Under the pieces are notes generated by a model. It saw only the letters and a list, made by a program, of their open reading frames with translations, was not told the DNA's origin and did not search any database. A stretch of DNA of 64,000 nt, from positions 124,001-188,000 of the forward strand of contig JASVEC010000034.1 in NCBI GenBank assembly GCA_030770535.1, given 5' to 3'. The position numbers and the translations under genes were made by a program. Shown here piece by piece: positions 22,520 to 33,897 of this stretch; positions within the stretch are counted from its first letter, which is position 1; the number at the start of each line of letters is the position of its first letter. Origin of the DNA: Batkoa obscura. Its lineage: Eukaryota; Entomophthoromycota; Entomophthoromycetes; Entomophthorales; Batkoaceae.

Positions 22520-23353
22520 TTAATTAAAAAAAGAATTAATAGCTTTAAGTTGCCTTTGATCTTCAGTGGAATAAGACCTTTCGTTATTTAATGTAGGAGT
22601 TGTGGTTGGTATGGGAGGTAAGATAGGGAGTTGACTATTATGGATAGAATTGGAAGGTGGGGAAAAAGAATGTTGAGATAATAAATTATAGTTCAAAAAT
22701 GAATTATAGATTGTTGGCTCAATCATTTGTGAATTGTGATGGGGATTATATGAAGTTAAATATGAGGAAGGGCTCATTTTGGTTTGTAGATTGCTATCTA
22801 AAGTAGATGCCTTTGAATAGGATGCTATGGAATTGAGATTATTATTAAAGGCAGGGTCATCAGTGGTAGTATCATCAAGCGGCGTTAATAAATAATTATT
22901 TCCATTAATTAAACTTGTATGAGTAACTTTGCGAAAATAATAATTTTTTGGGAGAATAATATTGTTTAAGTAGGTATCTTTGGATGGGTTTTTTAAATTA
23001 TTATTGTCAATATCGGCATTGGTATAATAAGAGATAAGCCCAAATCTTTTATCATCTCTAGTCACAATTGTTATGGCTTTTTTTATCAATTCGTTATTAA
23101 TATATTTAGCATTCTTTTGAGTGTAAGTTAAAAAATGGCCATTAAACCTTGAAGCTGACCATCGCATACCATCCGTCCACCTCTTTAATCCTGGATTGGA
23201 TGCGTTAAATACAAATATTGAACCTGATCTTATGCTTAACCTTTCTTCTGAAGTCAATCGGCGTTGAATTAAAGGTATTAAGCCTAAGCGGGTAGCTTCA
23301 ATTAACTTTAAAGCATCACTTATGTTTTTAATATAACCAAAATACGATTCCAT
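22520..23353 (-). CDS. WOPR-domain (Gti1/Pac2 family) regulator 2
   Basis: A 277-residue paralogue of the WOPR protein at 2740-3531. From the ATG at 23353 it starts directly with the domain (MESYFGYIKNISDALKLIEA). It carries RWTDG at 58-62, WSASR at 65-69, GHFLTYTQK and AITIVTRDDKRFGLISYY. The C-terminal half is Ser/Asn/Pro-rich with PPIPTTTPT, probably disordered and used for activation or dimerisation. The upstream in-frame extension starts at TTG and is ignored. Single exon. Two members about 20 kb apart suggest local family expansion. The family is nuclear and binds DNA; the regulated programme is unknown here. Confidence 0.88.
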   Translation of the reverse strand: MESYFGYIKNISDALKLIEATRLGLIPLIQRRLTSEERLSIRSGSIFVFNASNPGLKRWTDGMRWSASRFNGHFLTYTQKNAKYINNELIKKAITIVTRDDKRFGLISYYTNADIDNNNLKNPSKDTYLNNIILPKNYYFRKVTHTSLINGNNYLLTPLDDTTTDDPAFNNNLNSIASYSKASTLDSNLQTKMSPSSYLTSYNPHHNSQMIEPTIYNSFLNYNLLSQHSFSPPSNSIHNSQLPILPPIPTTTPTLNNERSYSTEDQRQLKAINSFFN

Positions 23354-25302
23354 ACTAAACAATAAAATAAATAAGAAAGATAGAGGAATTAGCTACTTGA
23401 TTTGACTATTTATAGTATTTTATTTAGCATTTCGTTCAAGTTTAATTGATTTAAAACTTTACCCCAACTTTTGGCAACTAAACCGTAAATTAAGTTCAAT
23501 TGTTAAGCACCCTTAGTTTGCTTTAATTTTCTAGGAATTTAAATCTGGTATTGACTAAACTTTAATTATACCAATTGAAAAAATGGAACGCTACTTAATA
23601 GTAAAACTGGAGTTTCTAACTTAAGGTGTATAAAAGGAGCAAGTTTATACTGGAGTATTTCATGAAAACAATTAATTGCTATTTTATGACTTATTAAAAA
23701 TTGAATAATATTAATATTAATAATTTACGATAAAATGGTTCATTCATAACTTTTCAAAGTGGTATAGTGGAATTAATGGATTGCAAAAAGACAATGAAAT
23801 TAACAATAATAGTATCTAAGTTAATTTCTCAAGTTTTAGCTACAAATTATGCTCCATATTTTATATGGAGAAATGATAGATGAGCTCATGGCTACTTTAA
23901 ATAGTTAAAAGTTAAAATTGAATTATCATAGTACATAAACTTTTAGTATGCTTTATGAACTATCTCAATTTACTTTAAAATTTCGCTCTTTGCGGCTTGA
24001 TTTTATAGCTATTCAGTGGATTATCTTCAAAAAGCTCATCATTTCAACCTTTCAAGAATTATAGTTATTTTCATGGAATTGTTTGTTGATCAACAACAGT
24101 TACTAAATAAGGAATTCTTTTTAAGTGAGGATATCTATTTCAATATGGGGTCGGGTTATTGTCATATTTGATATGTGTACGTTCAATAAAATGGATAACC
24201 ATCTAAGCATAATGACAATAAAATGTACTGCGATGCTTCTTTTAATAAGCAACCTTAAACTTAAGTTCAATGAAAAACCTTAACGTTGGTTTTAAATTAA
24301 TAAAATCCTTTTAACAAAATAAATTTGTAAATTAGCCTTTTTAGGCCATTGATTTTTCCAAAAATTATTGAGTCCTTGCTTACTATTCCCCTGAATATTT
24401 TTCAAGGCTAAGAACTCAATGGTGTTACACAAAATTAAACTAGATATATTACATTATAGGAAATAGAGTATCAGGGTAATTTAGTCATTGCTTTATTTTA
24501 ATGGGTATTAAAATTAAAAGTTTGTTTAGTGGATAAAATTCAACTTTTTATTATCAGAATAAAACTTTGAATTTACATTTAATGATATTAATTAGTTTAA
24601 AAAGCTAATTTTTTAAAAGCTGTATTTAACCTTAAAAAGCTATAACTTAAGTAACTGAAAATAAAAAAATATGGAGGCATATTTTTAACTCCAGTTTTGA
24701 AAAGAATATTTTTTAAAGCTGCAGGAACTGTATTATGATTTAGCTAACTAGCTATTCTAGAATAAAATATTGCTAAAATATGATAAACCCTGTTAGTTAG
24801 ACAGTAAAAAAATCAAATGGTGATGAATGGCTTCAAAATTGCTGCAAATCAGGTTACAATAAATCTATAGCAACTATGAAATTTATATACAAGAAGTGGG
24901 GAAATAAACAAATCTAAAAAAACATTAATATATCAATCTTTATTAAATTGTTAGGGTTTTCTATCTTAATTTATGATTTTGTCATTACAATTTTTTAAAT
25001 TGCTTTGTATTTTATAGATCTAAGCTTAAAATTTTAAAGTTTAATAAAAGTTGCAAATATTTATAGTTTAGAATTTTTTTTTATTAAAGTTTTAACTTCA
25101 ATCAAAAGAATAAACAAATTGTGAAATAAAATATATACGGGTGTTCAAATGTTTTATTTTTTTATCCAATTTTTAAATATTTTATAATATAAATCACAAT
25201 AAAATAATTCAAAGGTATGTAAATACTTTTAGTTTTTAGTAAAAAAATTATTTTCATAGAGCCAAGCAAGATTTTAAAATATAAGTTGGCAGAATTTTTA
25301 CT

Positions 25303-25408
25303 AAATGGGGATGTATTTTTGTATTTGAGAATTTTACTAACAAATTTTCCATTTAAATAGCGCTTAAAAGTGGAAAAAATAATGAAGCCAAAAAGAACAC
25401 TCCCATTT
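25303..25408 (+). mobile_element. MITE copy E
   Basis: Forward orientation. The outer bases differ from the consensus at both ends in a matching way (AAATGGGG left, TCCCATTT right), so the termini remain inverted repeats. Core: TTTAAATAGCGCTTAAAAG. Confidence 0.78.
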
Positions 25409-25605
25409 ATTAACTTAACTATTAATAATTTAAGTAGTATTAACATTTGACAATTGATTTTTGTTATTTAATAAATTACTTGCTTACTAAATATTAAAAC
25501 TTTCAAACTTATTATCATTTTTTTAAAATAAGCTAGGGCTAATTTTTTGATTTTTTACAAATTTCATAGCTCTAATTAAAATTGTATTACTTTTTTTTAA
25601 TCTAG

Positions 25606-25710
25606 TATATGTGCATGTTTTTTTGATTTCATTACTTTTTCATTTTTAAGCGCTATTTGAGTGGAAAGATTGTTAGTAAAATTCTTAAACAAAAAAATAC
25701 ATCCCTGTAT
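25606..25710 (-). mobile_element. MITE copy F
   Basis: Reverse orientation: core TTAAGCGCTATTTGAGTGGAAAG and right end ACATCCCTGTAT are well kept. The left end (TATATGTGCATG) has decayed. It faces copy E. Confidence 0.78.
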
Positions 25711-25970
25711 AGTGTTTTAACTTCAAATTTTTGATTTTTGATTCTTAAAATTATAATATGAGTTTATTTTTCAATGTTTATACTTTTTTTAATATTACTA
25801 TAAAATTAAATTATGCTATGGTTTTGTCAAATTGTTGTACAGTGTTTTTTTAGAAGTACACCTTTTTTCAAAGCTACAGTGGCAAACAAAAGTCAATATT
25901 AGTCATTTTTATTGCTGTAGAAAATAAAACAGGTGAGATATCATGGCTTTTATTATAAAACATTAAAGTA

Positions 25971-26168
25971 TTAAAAATAATATTCAATTCCAGCTATAAA
26001 AGTAAAGTATAAAATTGTTTTTATAATGTTTCTTCTAATAAGAAAAAAAGGAAAAGTATAGCTATTGAATTCACCAATATAAGTTATCCATTCATATGGT
26101 TCAAACCAAGTTGTTCGGATGAGTTCATCTACATCAATTTCAATTTGACCAATATTTAGAGCATTCAT
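25971..26168 (-). CDS. Possible small protein (65 aa), unknown
   Basis: An ATG-started frame encoding an acidic N-terminal half (IGQIEIDVDELIRTTWFEPYEW) and a hydrophobic C-terminal segment (IIKTILYFTFIAGIEYYF). It matches no family I know. It is divergent from the Saf1-like gene, with 122 bp between start codons. It could be a real small membrane protein, a first exon, or chance. Confidence 0.28.
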   Translation of the reverse strand: MNALNIGQIEIDVDELIRTTWFEPYEWITYIGEFNSYTFPFFLIRRNIIKTILYFTFIAGIEYYF

Positions 26169-26290
26169 TTAATACCATTTTAGGTAACTTGATATAGAAA
26201 GGATTAAGCGGAATTTTACCATATTTAGAAGCTATTAAATTGAACATTGCATATATAACATGAGTTGAATTTACTTTTGCTATTTTTTAA

Positions 26291-27784
26291 ATGAAATTAG
26301 TTGAATTGCCTACCGAAGTAATAGCTCAAATATTATCTGAACTACACAATACAAAAGATTTATATAACTGTTTATTGACATGTAAATTATTAAATAATGT
26401 AGCTAAAGTTGAAGAGATATGGAAAGAAAGGATAAGACGGGACTATAGTTTGTTATCTTATGTATCTGAACAGAGCCCAATATTTCGTAAAAGTAAGTTT
26501 AAGCAGCTTTACAAGGCTCTTTCAAATCCAGAGGTGTTTGTATGGGGATCAACCGAAAATGGTAGGAGTGGAATCGATAATGAAACTTTGGATAGTTTGG
26601 ACGGTATGTATAGTGAACTGCATTCGCCCTGTTGGTTAAAAGAAATGTCAAAAAAAGGAGTTTCGAGTATTGTATGTGGAGGATTTATGATGCTAGCATT
26701 GACCCATGACAAAAAGGTATATTTTTGGGGCACATTTAATGGTTCAGTTTATGCATATCCGTATAGTAAAGGAAAAAGTACTCCTATCCAATTAAACGTA
26801 TTCCCAGCTAATGAAAAAATTGAACAGTTAAGCTCAGGAAGATATCACGCATTGGCACTAACAGAAGATGGGCTGGTTTATCAATTAGATAACCCAGATA
26901 CGCTTGCTTGCCTAATTGAGCTCTCGAACGATAGTAGCCCAGTTATACAAATAGCAGCTGGTTTTAGCTCTAATTTAGTATTAACTAAAGATAGTAAGGT
27001 ATATTATTGGAATTATGAATATAGTATCAAAAGCAAAAGCTACTTTGAGCTTGTGTATACTTTAAATGAAAATGAAAAGTTTATCAAGATAGCAGCAGGT
27101 GATAAATTTAGTTTAGCACTGACAAACCAAGGCCGAGTCATTTATTGGGCAACTTTTCAACTTAGAGAGCCTGAAACTGAAAGTATAGGTGAACCAGTAA
27201 GTAAGTGGGAGTTAACCCATCAAAACAGCTTAGATGGTAAAGTATTGAATCAAGTGGCAGATTTCAAAGTTAGTCATATCACTGCTCAATTCGAGAATTT
27301 TGCAGTATTTTCAGAAAATCAAGAATTATGGATTGGTATAATAAGAATGGAAGGTGGAATTGAAGGGGATGAACCGTACTTATCTATTGAAATCAATTTG
27401 CGTGAAGGCTTAGGTAAAGGTAAGCCAATACAAGTTAGTTTTGGTGACTGGCACACCGCTGTGCTTATGGAGGAAGGTAGACTATATACGTGGGGTGAAC
27501 ATGGACTTGGCCATGGACAGCCTACTAGCAGGTTTAACCCTACTACTGTAGTAGAGCCTAAATTAGTGTCTTATTTTGGTGATGACTATTTTGTATTTTA
27601 TACAGCATGTGCGGGCTGGCATACAGCTGCACTTGCAGTTAATCTTAGAGATTTAAATGCTACTCCTCCGGAGTATCCTATCCAAGAAAGAACCCAACAA
27701 GTTAATAGATTAGCTGACCTCCTTACACAAATAGTCAACAGCTTCGTCCAATTGAGGGGTGAAGTGACCTTTCAATCAGGTTGA
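26291..27784 (+). CDS. F-box and RCC1-repeat protein (Saf1-like SCF substrate receptor)
   Basis: A 497-residue protein with an N-terminal F-box (about 1-45: VELPTEVIAQILSELHN, then CLLTCKLLNNVAK) followed by RCC1-type beta-propeller repeats. Repeat signatures are VFVWGSTENGRSG near 82, CGGFMMLALTHDKKVYFWG, LSSGRYHALALTEDGLVY, IAAGFSSNLVLTKDSKVYYW, IAAGDKFSLALTNQGRVIYW, GDWHTAVLMEEGRLYTWG and AGWHTAALA. This arrangement and size match yeast Saf1, an F-box protein that recruits substrates to the SCF ubiquitin ligase through Skp1; in yeast the known target is adenine deaminase at entry to quiescence. The target here is not known. Single exon, clear ATG. MITE copy G starts 80 bp past the stop. 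Confidence 0.88.
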   Translation: MKLVELPTEVIAQILSELHNTKDLYNCLLTCKLLNNVAKVEEIWKERIRRDYSLLSYVSEQSPIFRKSKFKQLYKALSNPEVFVWGSTENGRSGIDNETLDSLDGMYSELHSPCWLKEMSKKGVSSIVCGGFMMLALTHDKKVYFWGTFNGSVYAYPYSKGKSTPIQLNVFPANEKIEQLSSGRYHALALTEDGLVYQLDNPDTLACLIELSNDSSPVIQIAAGFSSNLVLTKDSKVYYWNYEYSIKSKSYFELVYTLNENEKFIKIAAGDKFSLALTNQGRVIYWATFQLREPETESIGEPVSKWELTHQNSLDGKVLNQVADFKVSHITAQFENFAVFSENQELWIGIIRMEGGIEGDEPYLSIEINLREGLGKGKPIQVSFGDWHTAVLMEEGRLYTWGEHGLGHGQPTSRFNPTTVVEPKLVSYFGDDYFVFYTACAGWHTAALAVNLRDLNATPPEYPIQERTQQVNRLADLLTQIVNSFVQLRGEVTFQSG

Positions 27785-27864
27785 CATTAATAAAATTTGT
27801 TCAAAAAAAGCCTTGATTTTTCTATCTTAAAATATTTTGAGTATCCTTGAATCTGATTCTTGGC

Positions 27865-27970
27865 ATATGGGGATGTTTTTTTTTGTTTCATTCCTTTTCC
27901 ACCTTCTAAGCGCTATTTGAGTGGAAAAATTGCTAGTAAAATTCTTAAATACAAAAACACATCCCCATAT
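27865..27970 (-). mobile_element. MITE copy G (best-preserved termini)
   Basis: About 106 bp with perfect outer 12-bp inverted repeats ATATGGGGATGT / ACATCCCCATAT and TA at both borders. Core TAAGCGCTATTTGAGTGG in reverse orientation. It starts 80 bp after the stop of the Saf1-like gene. Confidence 0.9.
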
Positions 27971-28311
27971 GTTATTTTGTATTTTTTACTTAAGTTATTG
28001 TAAAATAGATACACGATTTGAAAAAATCGGATTAAAAAAGACTTGAGTAGTTATGCTGTATATCAGGTGGTAGAATTTAAAAATGACTTTAGATTGTATT
28101 AACTGTCAATAAAAGATATAGACAGTTTATTAAAAATTCATTAGTTAATATTTTAGCTAGATCCCATATATCTCCTTTCAAAATGGGTTTATAAGCTTCT
28201 TTGTTTTTGCTAATCGAGTTAATTGAAAACAAAATGATTAACGTTTATAGCATAGAATATGAGTAGTAAATTACCTATTGGCTTTTAAGTACTATTATTA
28301 ATATTTACTTG

Positions 28312-28413
28312 ATATAGGAATGTAATTGTGTTTAAGAATTTTACTAACAGTATTTCCGCTCAAATAGTGCTTAAAAGATGGAAAAAGCAATGAAGCAAAA
28401 AAAACTTCCATAT
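28312..28413 (+). mobile_element. MITE copy H
   Basis: Forward orientation. Decayed left end (ATATAGGAATG), core GCTCAAATAGTGCTTAAAAGATGG, right end ACTTCCATAT. Confidence 0.78.
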
Positions 28414-28874
28414 GTTTTAAATAGCTTGGTGTCCAATGTTAGATAAATACCGCTTTGCTGAAATGAATTTTTTAAATTTCTCAAACTTTACTTAATGACT
28501 TATCTGATTCTTACAGACAATATCAAATCGAGGCTAGCTTGTATAAATGAATTCAACTTTTTATTGTAAAATTTAATATATTAGCACAGTTTTTAATAAA
28601 AATCATTGTAGTTTTTTATCTTAAATTTAATCATAATCCGAGTTTTTGTTTCGAATTATAGCTTTTATTTTCAACACTGTTAGTCTTTTTATAATTGGTA
28701 TCAGCGCAGGATATGAGCAAATAGTCGTATAAACATGAGTAAAAATACTGATATAATTTGGAAATTGTATAAATTATCCCAACTGGGCAACGAATTGAAG
28801 TATTAAACCTTAAAATATGAATAAATTAAGTTGATATTTTAAATAAATAGTTTAATAAAAGAAAAATAACTATT

Positions 28875-31800
28875 TTATTTTAAATTCAAAAACCCATCTT
28901 GGTCCCAAGCTTCTAGATATTTAAATAAAAGTATAGAATCTATCTCTGGAGATTGATGACAATAAGGAAAAGTTTGTAGCGAACAAAGGTGGATCAATTC
29001 GTCAACAGATGATGAATTTGAATAGATAGTAAAAAAGCTAGCTAAAGAAGTAATGGGATTAGGCTCTGTAGTTTGAAATTCATCCTTCTTAAGCATATCG
29101 ATAAACTTTTGATTCCTCACAATATCAAATTGAAACCCACAGTCTCTTAATAATTTTAAAATAAGACTAAACGAGTTAGTCACTGGACTCATAATATAAT
29201 GTATATTGTCATCCTTATTCTTATTACTTCCAGAAAGTTGGAACTCAACTAAAGCTTTGGCAGCATAATCGACTGGTATCCAGTTAATCGACATAAATGT
29301 TTCTGGTGCTACTTTCATAGTATAGATACTTTTAACTAGTAAAGGAAAATATTCACTAGTATTCCAAATACCATTAATACTATCTCCAGAAACTTGACCT
29401 ATACGATGAATGGAAATATTTAAATTGTAATGACCGGCCCACTTTAACAAGATATTTTCAGTGACCAACTTGGATAAGTTATAACCATTGGAATAAGTTA
29501 AGTTCATTAACTTCGAATTTAGTTCATTTTGCTTTTGTATCAGTAAACTATTAGCACTATTATTCAAATCAATCTTAGGAAATAAGGCACCAATACTTGA
29601 TATAAAATGAAAGTCAATATAATATTTGCTTTTGTTACAGAAGTTTAACAAGCTTACAGTGCTTTCAATGCACTCTTTAAACGAACTCAACTGATTTAAA
29701 AAATTTACTTTCCAACCAGAGTGATAGATAACATTAGTCTCATTTAGTAAATGTTGGTATTCATTGTCATTGAGACCAAATTGAGCATTGTTATTATTAT
29801 AGTTTAATACTTTAATCTTTTTCCATTCTTTTTGATTGAGTTGAATTTTTCTTTGTTCAAAGCTCTTTTTCAATTTCAATTCACTATGTCCAATAGTGTC
29901 CCCTCTTACCAAAGCATAGATTTTTTTGATATTGCTTAGTTTTATTAATTGCTGAATCAAAAAATTACTTAAAGATCCATTAGCACCAGTGATTAATACA
30001 TTTAATTTTTTTTTATTTGTTTCTTTTTGGCTATTTATATATTTATTATTACTTGGAAATATTGTATATTTTTTAATTAAATTATTGACCTGAGATTGAT
30101 ATTCGTTTAATGTATCATAATCATTATTGCAATTGCCAACATTATTTAACACATTAAAAATATTAATTGATAACAATTGAATAGTATCATTTTGATAGAT
30201 AGTGTTAACATTTAATGAATTTAAATTGTATTCTTTTATTATGAATTTTTTATATTTAATAACACATAAAGAATCCATACCATTATTAAAGAAATTATCA
30301 TTGAGTTGAATTAGTTTATTGGTAATCTTTTTAAAATAGAATTGCAATTTATGTTGTATTGTTACAATTGTATTTCTATCGTTATTATTTAATGTGACAC
30401 TGACACTACTGTTATTACTATTATCAGTAAACTGATAATATAGATGATCGATTTCTTCTTTAAATAATACTTCATTCTTTTTACGTATAATATTTCCTTT
30501 AGCTGTAGTAATAAATGATTTGTGATATCTGGAAGGTAAAATAAGCACTAATTCTTTAAAAATTCTAGAATGAGAAGGTATTGTTTTATTGATATTTTGA
30601 ATTTGTTTATAAATTGATTGTTGGATAACCTCAAATGGGTTGTTATTATCGTTCAACTCGATAATAGCACAGTTATACAATTGATTTGCACCATAAATTT
30701 GAGAATGCTTGATAAATATATTGCTATTTAATTCCGCTTCAATTGAGTTTGGATTTGTTTTAGTTCCATTAATATGGACAATGATATCATCTGCTCTTCC
30801 AATGATTTTAAATATTAGCTCATTTTTTTCTTGATTATGAGTAACAACTTTAATAAGATCACCTAAAAGATAACCCTCTTCATTATCTTCAATCAAATCA
30901 GAAGCCAATCCTTTATCATGTTTCAAAATAAGGAACTGTGCTATATCATTAGAATGATAGATTAGACGATATTGAATATGCTGAAAGAAATGAAAATGAT
31001 CAAATGAATGTATATTTTTTGAAATCAAACTAGTAGCTAAAAACCCAGTTTCTGTAGACCCATAACAATTTGTAATAGTCAAATTATTAGCTTGACATTG
31101 CTGAATAACTTCATTGGGTAATATTGCCCCTGCTGTAAAGATATTTGCTAACTTTAATAACACTTGCCAATAGCTTGGGTTTTGGTTACAATACTCTATA
31201 ATTTGCTTTATTAAAAAGGGTAATAATATTAAGTAATTGGCATTATAAAACTCGATTTCTTTTATTATTTGTTGACTGTACATTTGATTTATGTTTATCA
31301 TAACTAAGGTTGATAAATTAAATATGCTTTTGATAAAATTTGTTAATCCTAAACCATGATAAAGGGGAGCATACATTATACCCACACCTAAAAATGAGTT
31401 ATAATCAATTTCATTTAAATATCTTTTCATCAACTCAAATACATAATCATCAGATATATAGACCAATTTTGGGTAAGAGCATGTTCCAGAAGAATGTAAA
31501 ACAAAACAAAGATTTGATAAATTGGTATAAGGAGTAATAGAGGAATGACTTATATTTAACAACTCATTGTAATTGTTTATATCAAAACTATTGATTAAGG
31601 TTAAATTTGGTATTCCTTTTTTACATTCTTCAGCTAATTGTTGTGTACTATCATCATAGACAAGTATAGTTGATGAACTTTGTTGAATTAAATGAACTAA
31701 AATATTGCTACTATTTTTAACTGATAATATAATTGGAACCAAATTAAGCTTCAATAAACTTAAAAAATTAATGGGATAGTCAATAGTGCTATCTGCTAAA

Positions 31801-32045
31801 TAGCATACTGGTATAAATCCTTTTTCATTTACTTCAAGTTGATGTTGCAATTGCTTTTGAAAGTTAATACTTGCTTGTAATAACAACTCATTTAATAATT
31901 GGAAAGAAATCGATCTTATTTCATCACCTTTTAAATACTTTAGTAGAATGTTAGTAGGGTGATGTTTAACATGATAGTTTACTACATCTATCAGATTTGA
32001 GTTATGAATTTTCAAAAATAAGTCGTTAAGTTGATTCAAATTCAT
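28875..32045 (-). CDS. NRPS-like adenylation-carrier-reductase (A-T-R) enzyme 1
   Basis: A 1,056-residue intronless enzyme with three domains. The adenylation domain (about 20-520) shows the phosphate loop LHSSGTCSYPK (183-193), NCYGSTETG (326-334), GRADDIIVHINGTKTNP (416-432) and catalytic Lys516 in TTAKGN. The carrier domain has GMDSL with phosphopantetheine Ser592. The terminal reductase domain (about 680 on) has the NADPH loop TGANGSLSNF (686-695), FISSIGALFP and a Y855/K859 active-site pair. Such enzymes activate a carboxylic acid, tether it and release it as an aldehyde. The NGxKTNP motif is typical of the fungal NRPS-like and carboxylate reductase group rather than Lys2, which is longer. 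The loop departs from the usual SGTTGxPK, with Cys and Ser in the variable places. Substrate unknown. Paralogue at 37149-40415. Confidence 0.9.
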   Translation of the reverse strand: MNLNQLNDLFLKIHNSNLIDVVNYHVKHHPTNILLKYLKGDEIRSISFQLLNELLLQASINFQKQLQHQLEVNEKGFIPVCYLADSTIDYPINFLSLLKLNLVPIILSVKNSSNILVHLIQQSSSTILVYDDSTQQLAEECKKGIPNLTLINSFDINNYNELLNISHSSITPYTNLSNLCFVLHSSGTCSYPKLVYISDDYVFELMKRYLNEIDYNSFLGVGIMYAPLYHGLGLTNFIKSIFNLSTLVMININQMYSQQIIKEIEFYNANYLILLPFLIKQIIEYCNQNPSYWQVLLKLANIFTAGAILPNEVIQQCQANNLTITNCYGSTETGFLATSLISKNIHSFDHFHFFQHIQYRLIYHSNDIAQFLILKHDKGLASDLIEDNEEGYLLGDLIKVVTHNQEKNELIFKIIGRADDIIVHINGTKTNPNSIEAELNSNIFIKHSQIYGANQLYNCAIIELNDNNNPFEVIQQSIYKQIQNINKTIPSHSRIFKELVLILPSRYHKSFITTAKGNIIRKKNEVLFKEEIDHLYYQFTDNSNNSSVSVTLNNNDRNTIVTIQHKLQFYFKKITNKLIQLNDNFFNNGMDSLCVIKYKKFIIKEYNLNSLNVNTIYQNDTIQLLSINIFNVLNNVGNCNNDYDTLNEYQSQVNNLIKKYTIFPSNNKYINSQKETNKKKLNVLITGANGSLSNFLIQQLIKLSNIKKIYALVRGDTIGHSELKLKKSFEQRKIQLNQKEWKKIKVLNYNNNNAQFGLNDNEYQHLLNETNVIYHSGWKVNFLNQLSSFKECIESTVSLLNFCNKSKYYIDFHFISSIGALFPKIDLNNSANSLLIQKQNELNSKLMNLTYSNGYNLSKLVTENILLKWAGHYNLNISIHRIGQVSGDSINGIWNTSEYFPLLVKSIYTMKVAPETFMSINWIPVDYAAKALVEFQLSGSNKNKDDNIHYIMSPVTNSFSLILKLLRDCGFQFDIVRNQKFIDMLKKDEFQTTEPNPITSLASFFTIYSNSSSVDELIHLCSLQTFPYCHQSPEIDSILLFKYLEAWDQDGFLNLK

Positions 32046-33603
32046 TTAATTTTTTTAGATACTTTTACTATTATGCTCTCTTTATACTTTTCTTAGTTTC
32101 GTTTAATTACAATAAAACAGGAATAAAAGTCAAAAAGTTTATACCTAGCAGTAGTTTTAAAGCATGAAATGTTCCAGATTGAGCTACCAAACATTTGAGG
32201 GTGGGATAAATATAATCAATGCCGCCAGAATATATTTTAAATTACTATATTTAAAACCCTGGTACAATAAAAATATCCTTATTTATTCCAAAAAAGCTTA
32301 ATGATAGTATTTTACATATTATTCCTACTTTTGACTGAAATTTTCTTCTGTCAATTGTATGTATGCTTTTGACATCAAAAAATGAAGGACTTTGCTAAAC
32401 AGCTACTTTTTGTCAGTAATTTGATTTATTATTTTTGTTAGAATAAATTCGTTATATTAAATTATATAACAATAACATGACTTATTAACTGGAACAAATA
32501 CAAATATAAACATGGTAATTAGGGTAGCACTTATTTATTAAACATGGTAGGTAAGTAAATGGCTAGATTTACACTATTTGGTAATAAATAATATCAATAT
32601 TCATTCTTTTTATGTCCAAATAAAAAATCTTTAATTGAATTATATATTATTGATTTACCTCTTAATTATAACTAATCTCTAATAGGAGGCCTCTAGATAT
32701 ATCCAAAGAACGCTAAAGCATTGCTATGGTATTAGATCTTGTTTTCTAACACTTCCTACTTTCACAGTATATATGAGCTTAATATAAAAACAATAAGTTT
32801 TTAATAGAGGACTAAAACGAATACTGAGTTAAAGTCAAATTTATTAGTATGATATAAAGCTTTGAAAAAAATCCCTGTATGTAATGAATGAGTTACAATT
32901 AAATTTTTGAGGATGTAAACACAGTTTTAAATTCTGGTTAGTTGTAACATCATTTAATAAAATAAAAAATTATTATGACCTGATGTACAATAATTGAAGT
33001 CAAATGACAGTCGTAAGCATGATACAAAAGGCCAAGAATTTTTAATAAAAATAAGGACTGCTTTTGATTTGAAATACCATATTAGCTGCTTTATTACTTT
33101 TATTGGTATATTTACTTAAAATTCTTCTGAGAAAATAACACCACTCACTTCAAGTATCAAACATACCCTTATCATATCAGTTTCAAAAACCCCACATTAT
33201 GCTACTTATTTAGGACTCAAAACGCTATAAAGTTATTTTCAATATTTTATTAGTTAGTAAATTAAGGATGTGAAAATAATAAAGTCATCGGAGTTCTAGT
33301 TCAAGTTAATAAAAATATATCAAAATTAAAGTTGCTAATTTTATAGTCCAAACAGCCATTTAATACTTTAAATTAAATCAAGTAGGATAGTGCATTGAGA
33401 CATTATTAATTGCTTTAATGATATTTGATTAAGGTTTAGGATCCAAAGAAAATTTAAAAATAATTTAGAAGTAAGGATTTATCTTTAATTTTCCTAAATA
33501 GTTATTAAGATTGAAGTTAATTTTGTTAAAGGGAAAACAAAAAAAGAATACGAATAATAAACAATGCAATAGTTCACATCCATTTCAATAGTTCAGTTCG
33601 CTA
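32046..33603. other. AT-rich intergenic region
   Basis: About 1.5 kb between NRPS-like 1 and a small secreted gene. No gene is found. A short stretch near 32866-32882 (AAAAAAATCCCTGTATG) resembles one MITE end without a partner. Confidence 0.5.
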
Positions 33604-33897
33604 TCATGGTTTTTGCTGTACTACTAGTGGTTGTTCTGCTGCTTTTTGCTCTAGTCTAGTTGCTTCTTGTTGTTGTTCCATTACTTGTGTGGTATTCTTT
33701 TGACTTGGATTTTCATTTGTTTTTTCAGGCACCGTATATAATATCGAATTAATTATATTATCTATCATATTAGCTTGAAGCGGTAAAATAGGACGAACTA
33801 ATACACCTAATCTGGAGTAATCATCATTAAACGGTACTATATTACAAGTTGATAGGATAATAAAAAGGAAAAAGTAAAGTAGAGAAAAAAATAGCAT
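33604..33897 (-). CDS. Small secreted protein (97 aa), unknown
   Basis: Not recognised. It has a strong signal peptide (MLFFSLLYFFLFIILSTC), a middle segment IVPFNDDYSRLGVLVRP, and a Gln/Glu/Thr-rich tail (MEQQQEATRLEQKAAEQPL). No cysteine remains after the signal peptide. ATG start, single exon. The tail composition suggests disorder or a short amphipathic helix. Confidence 0.55.
   Translation of the reverse strand: MLFFSLLYFFLFIILSTCNIVPFNDDYSRLGVLVRPILPLQANMIDNIINSILYTVPEKTNENPSQKNTTQVMEQQQEATRLEQKAAEQPLVVQQKP

Larger units (their letters stand above)
23354..25970. other. AT-rich intergenic region with two MITEs
   Basis: About 2.6 kb without a recognisable gene. It holds MITE copies E and F in opposite orientations about 200 bp apart. 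An open stretch at 25162-25446 is created largely by copy E and is not a gene. Confidence 0.6.
27785..28874. other. Convergent intergenic region with two MITEs
   Basis: Between two convergent stop codons (Saf1-like and NRPS-like 1). It holds MITE copies G and H in opposite orientations about 340 bp apart. No gene is seen. Confidence 0.65.

Noticed and set aside
25162-25446. 94-residue open frame on the minus strand
   Set aside because: It runs through MITE copy E; no family features.
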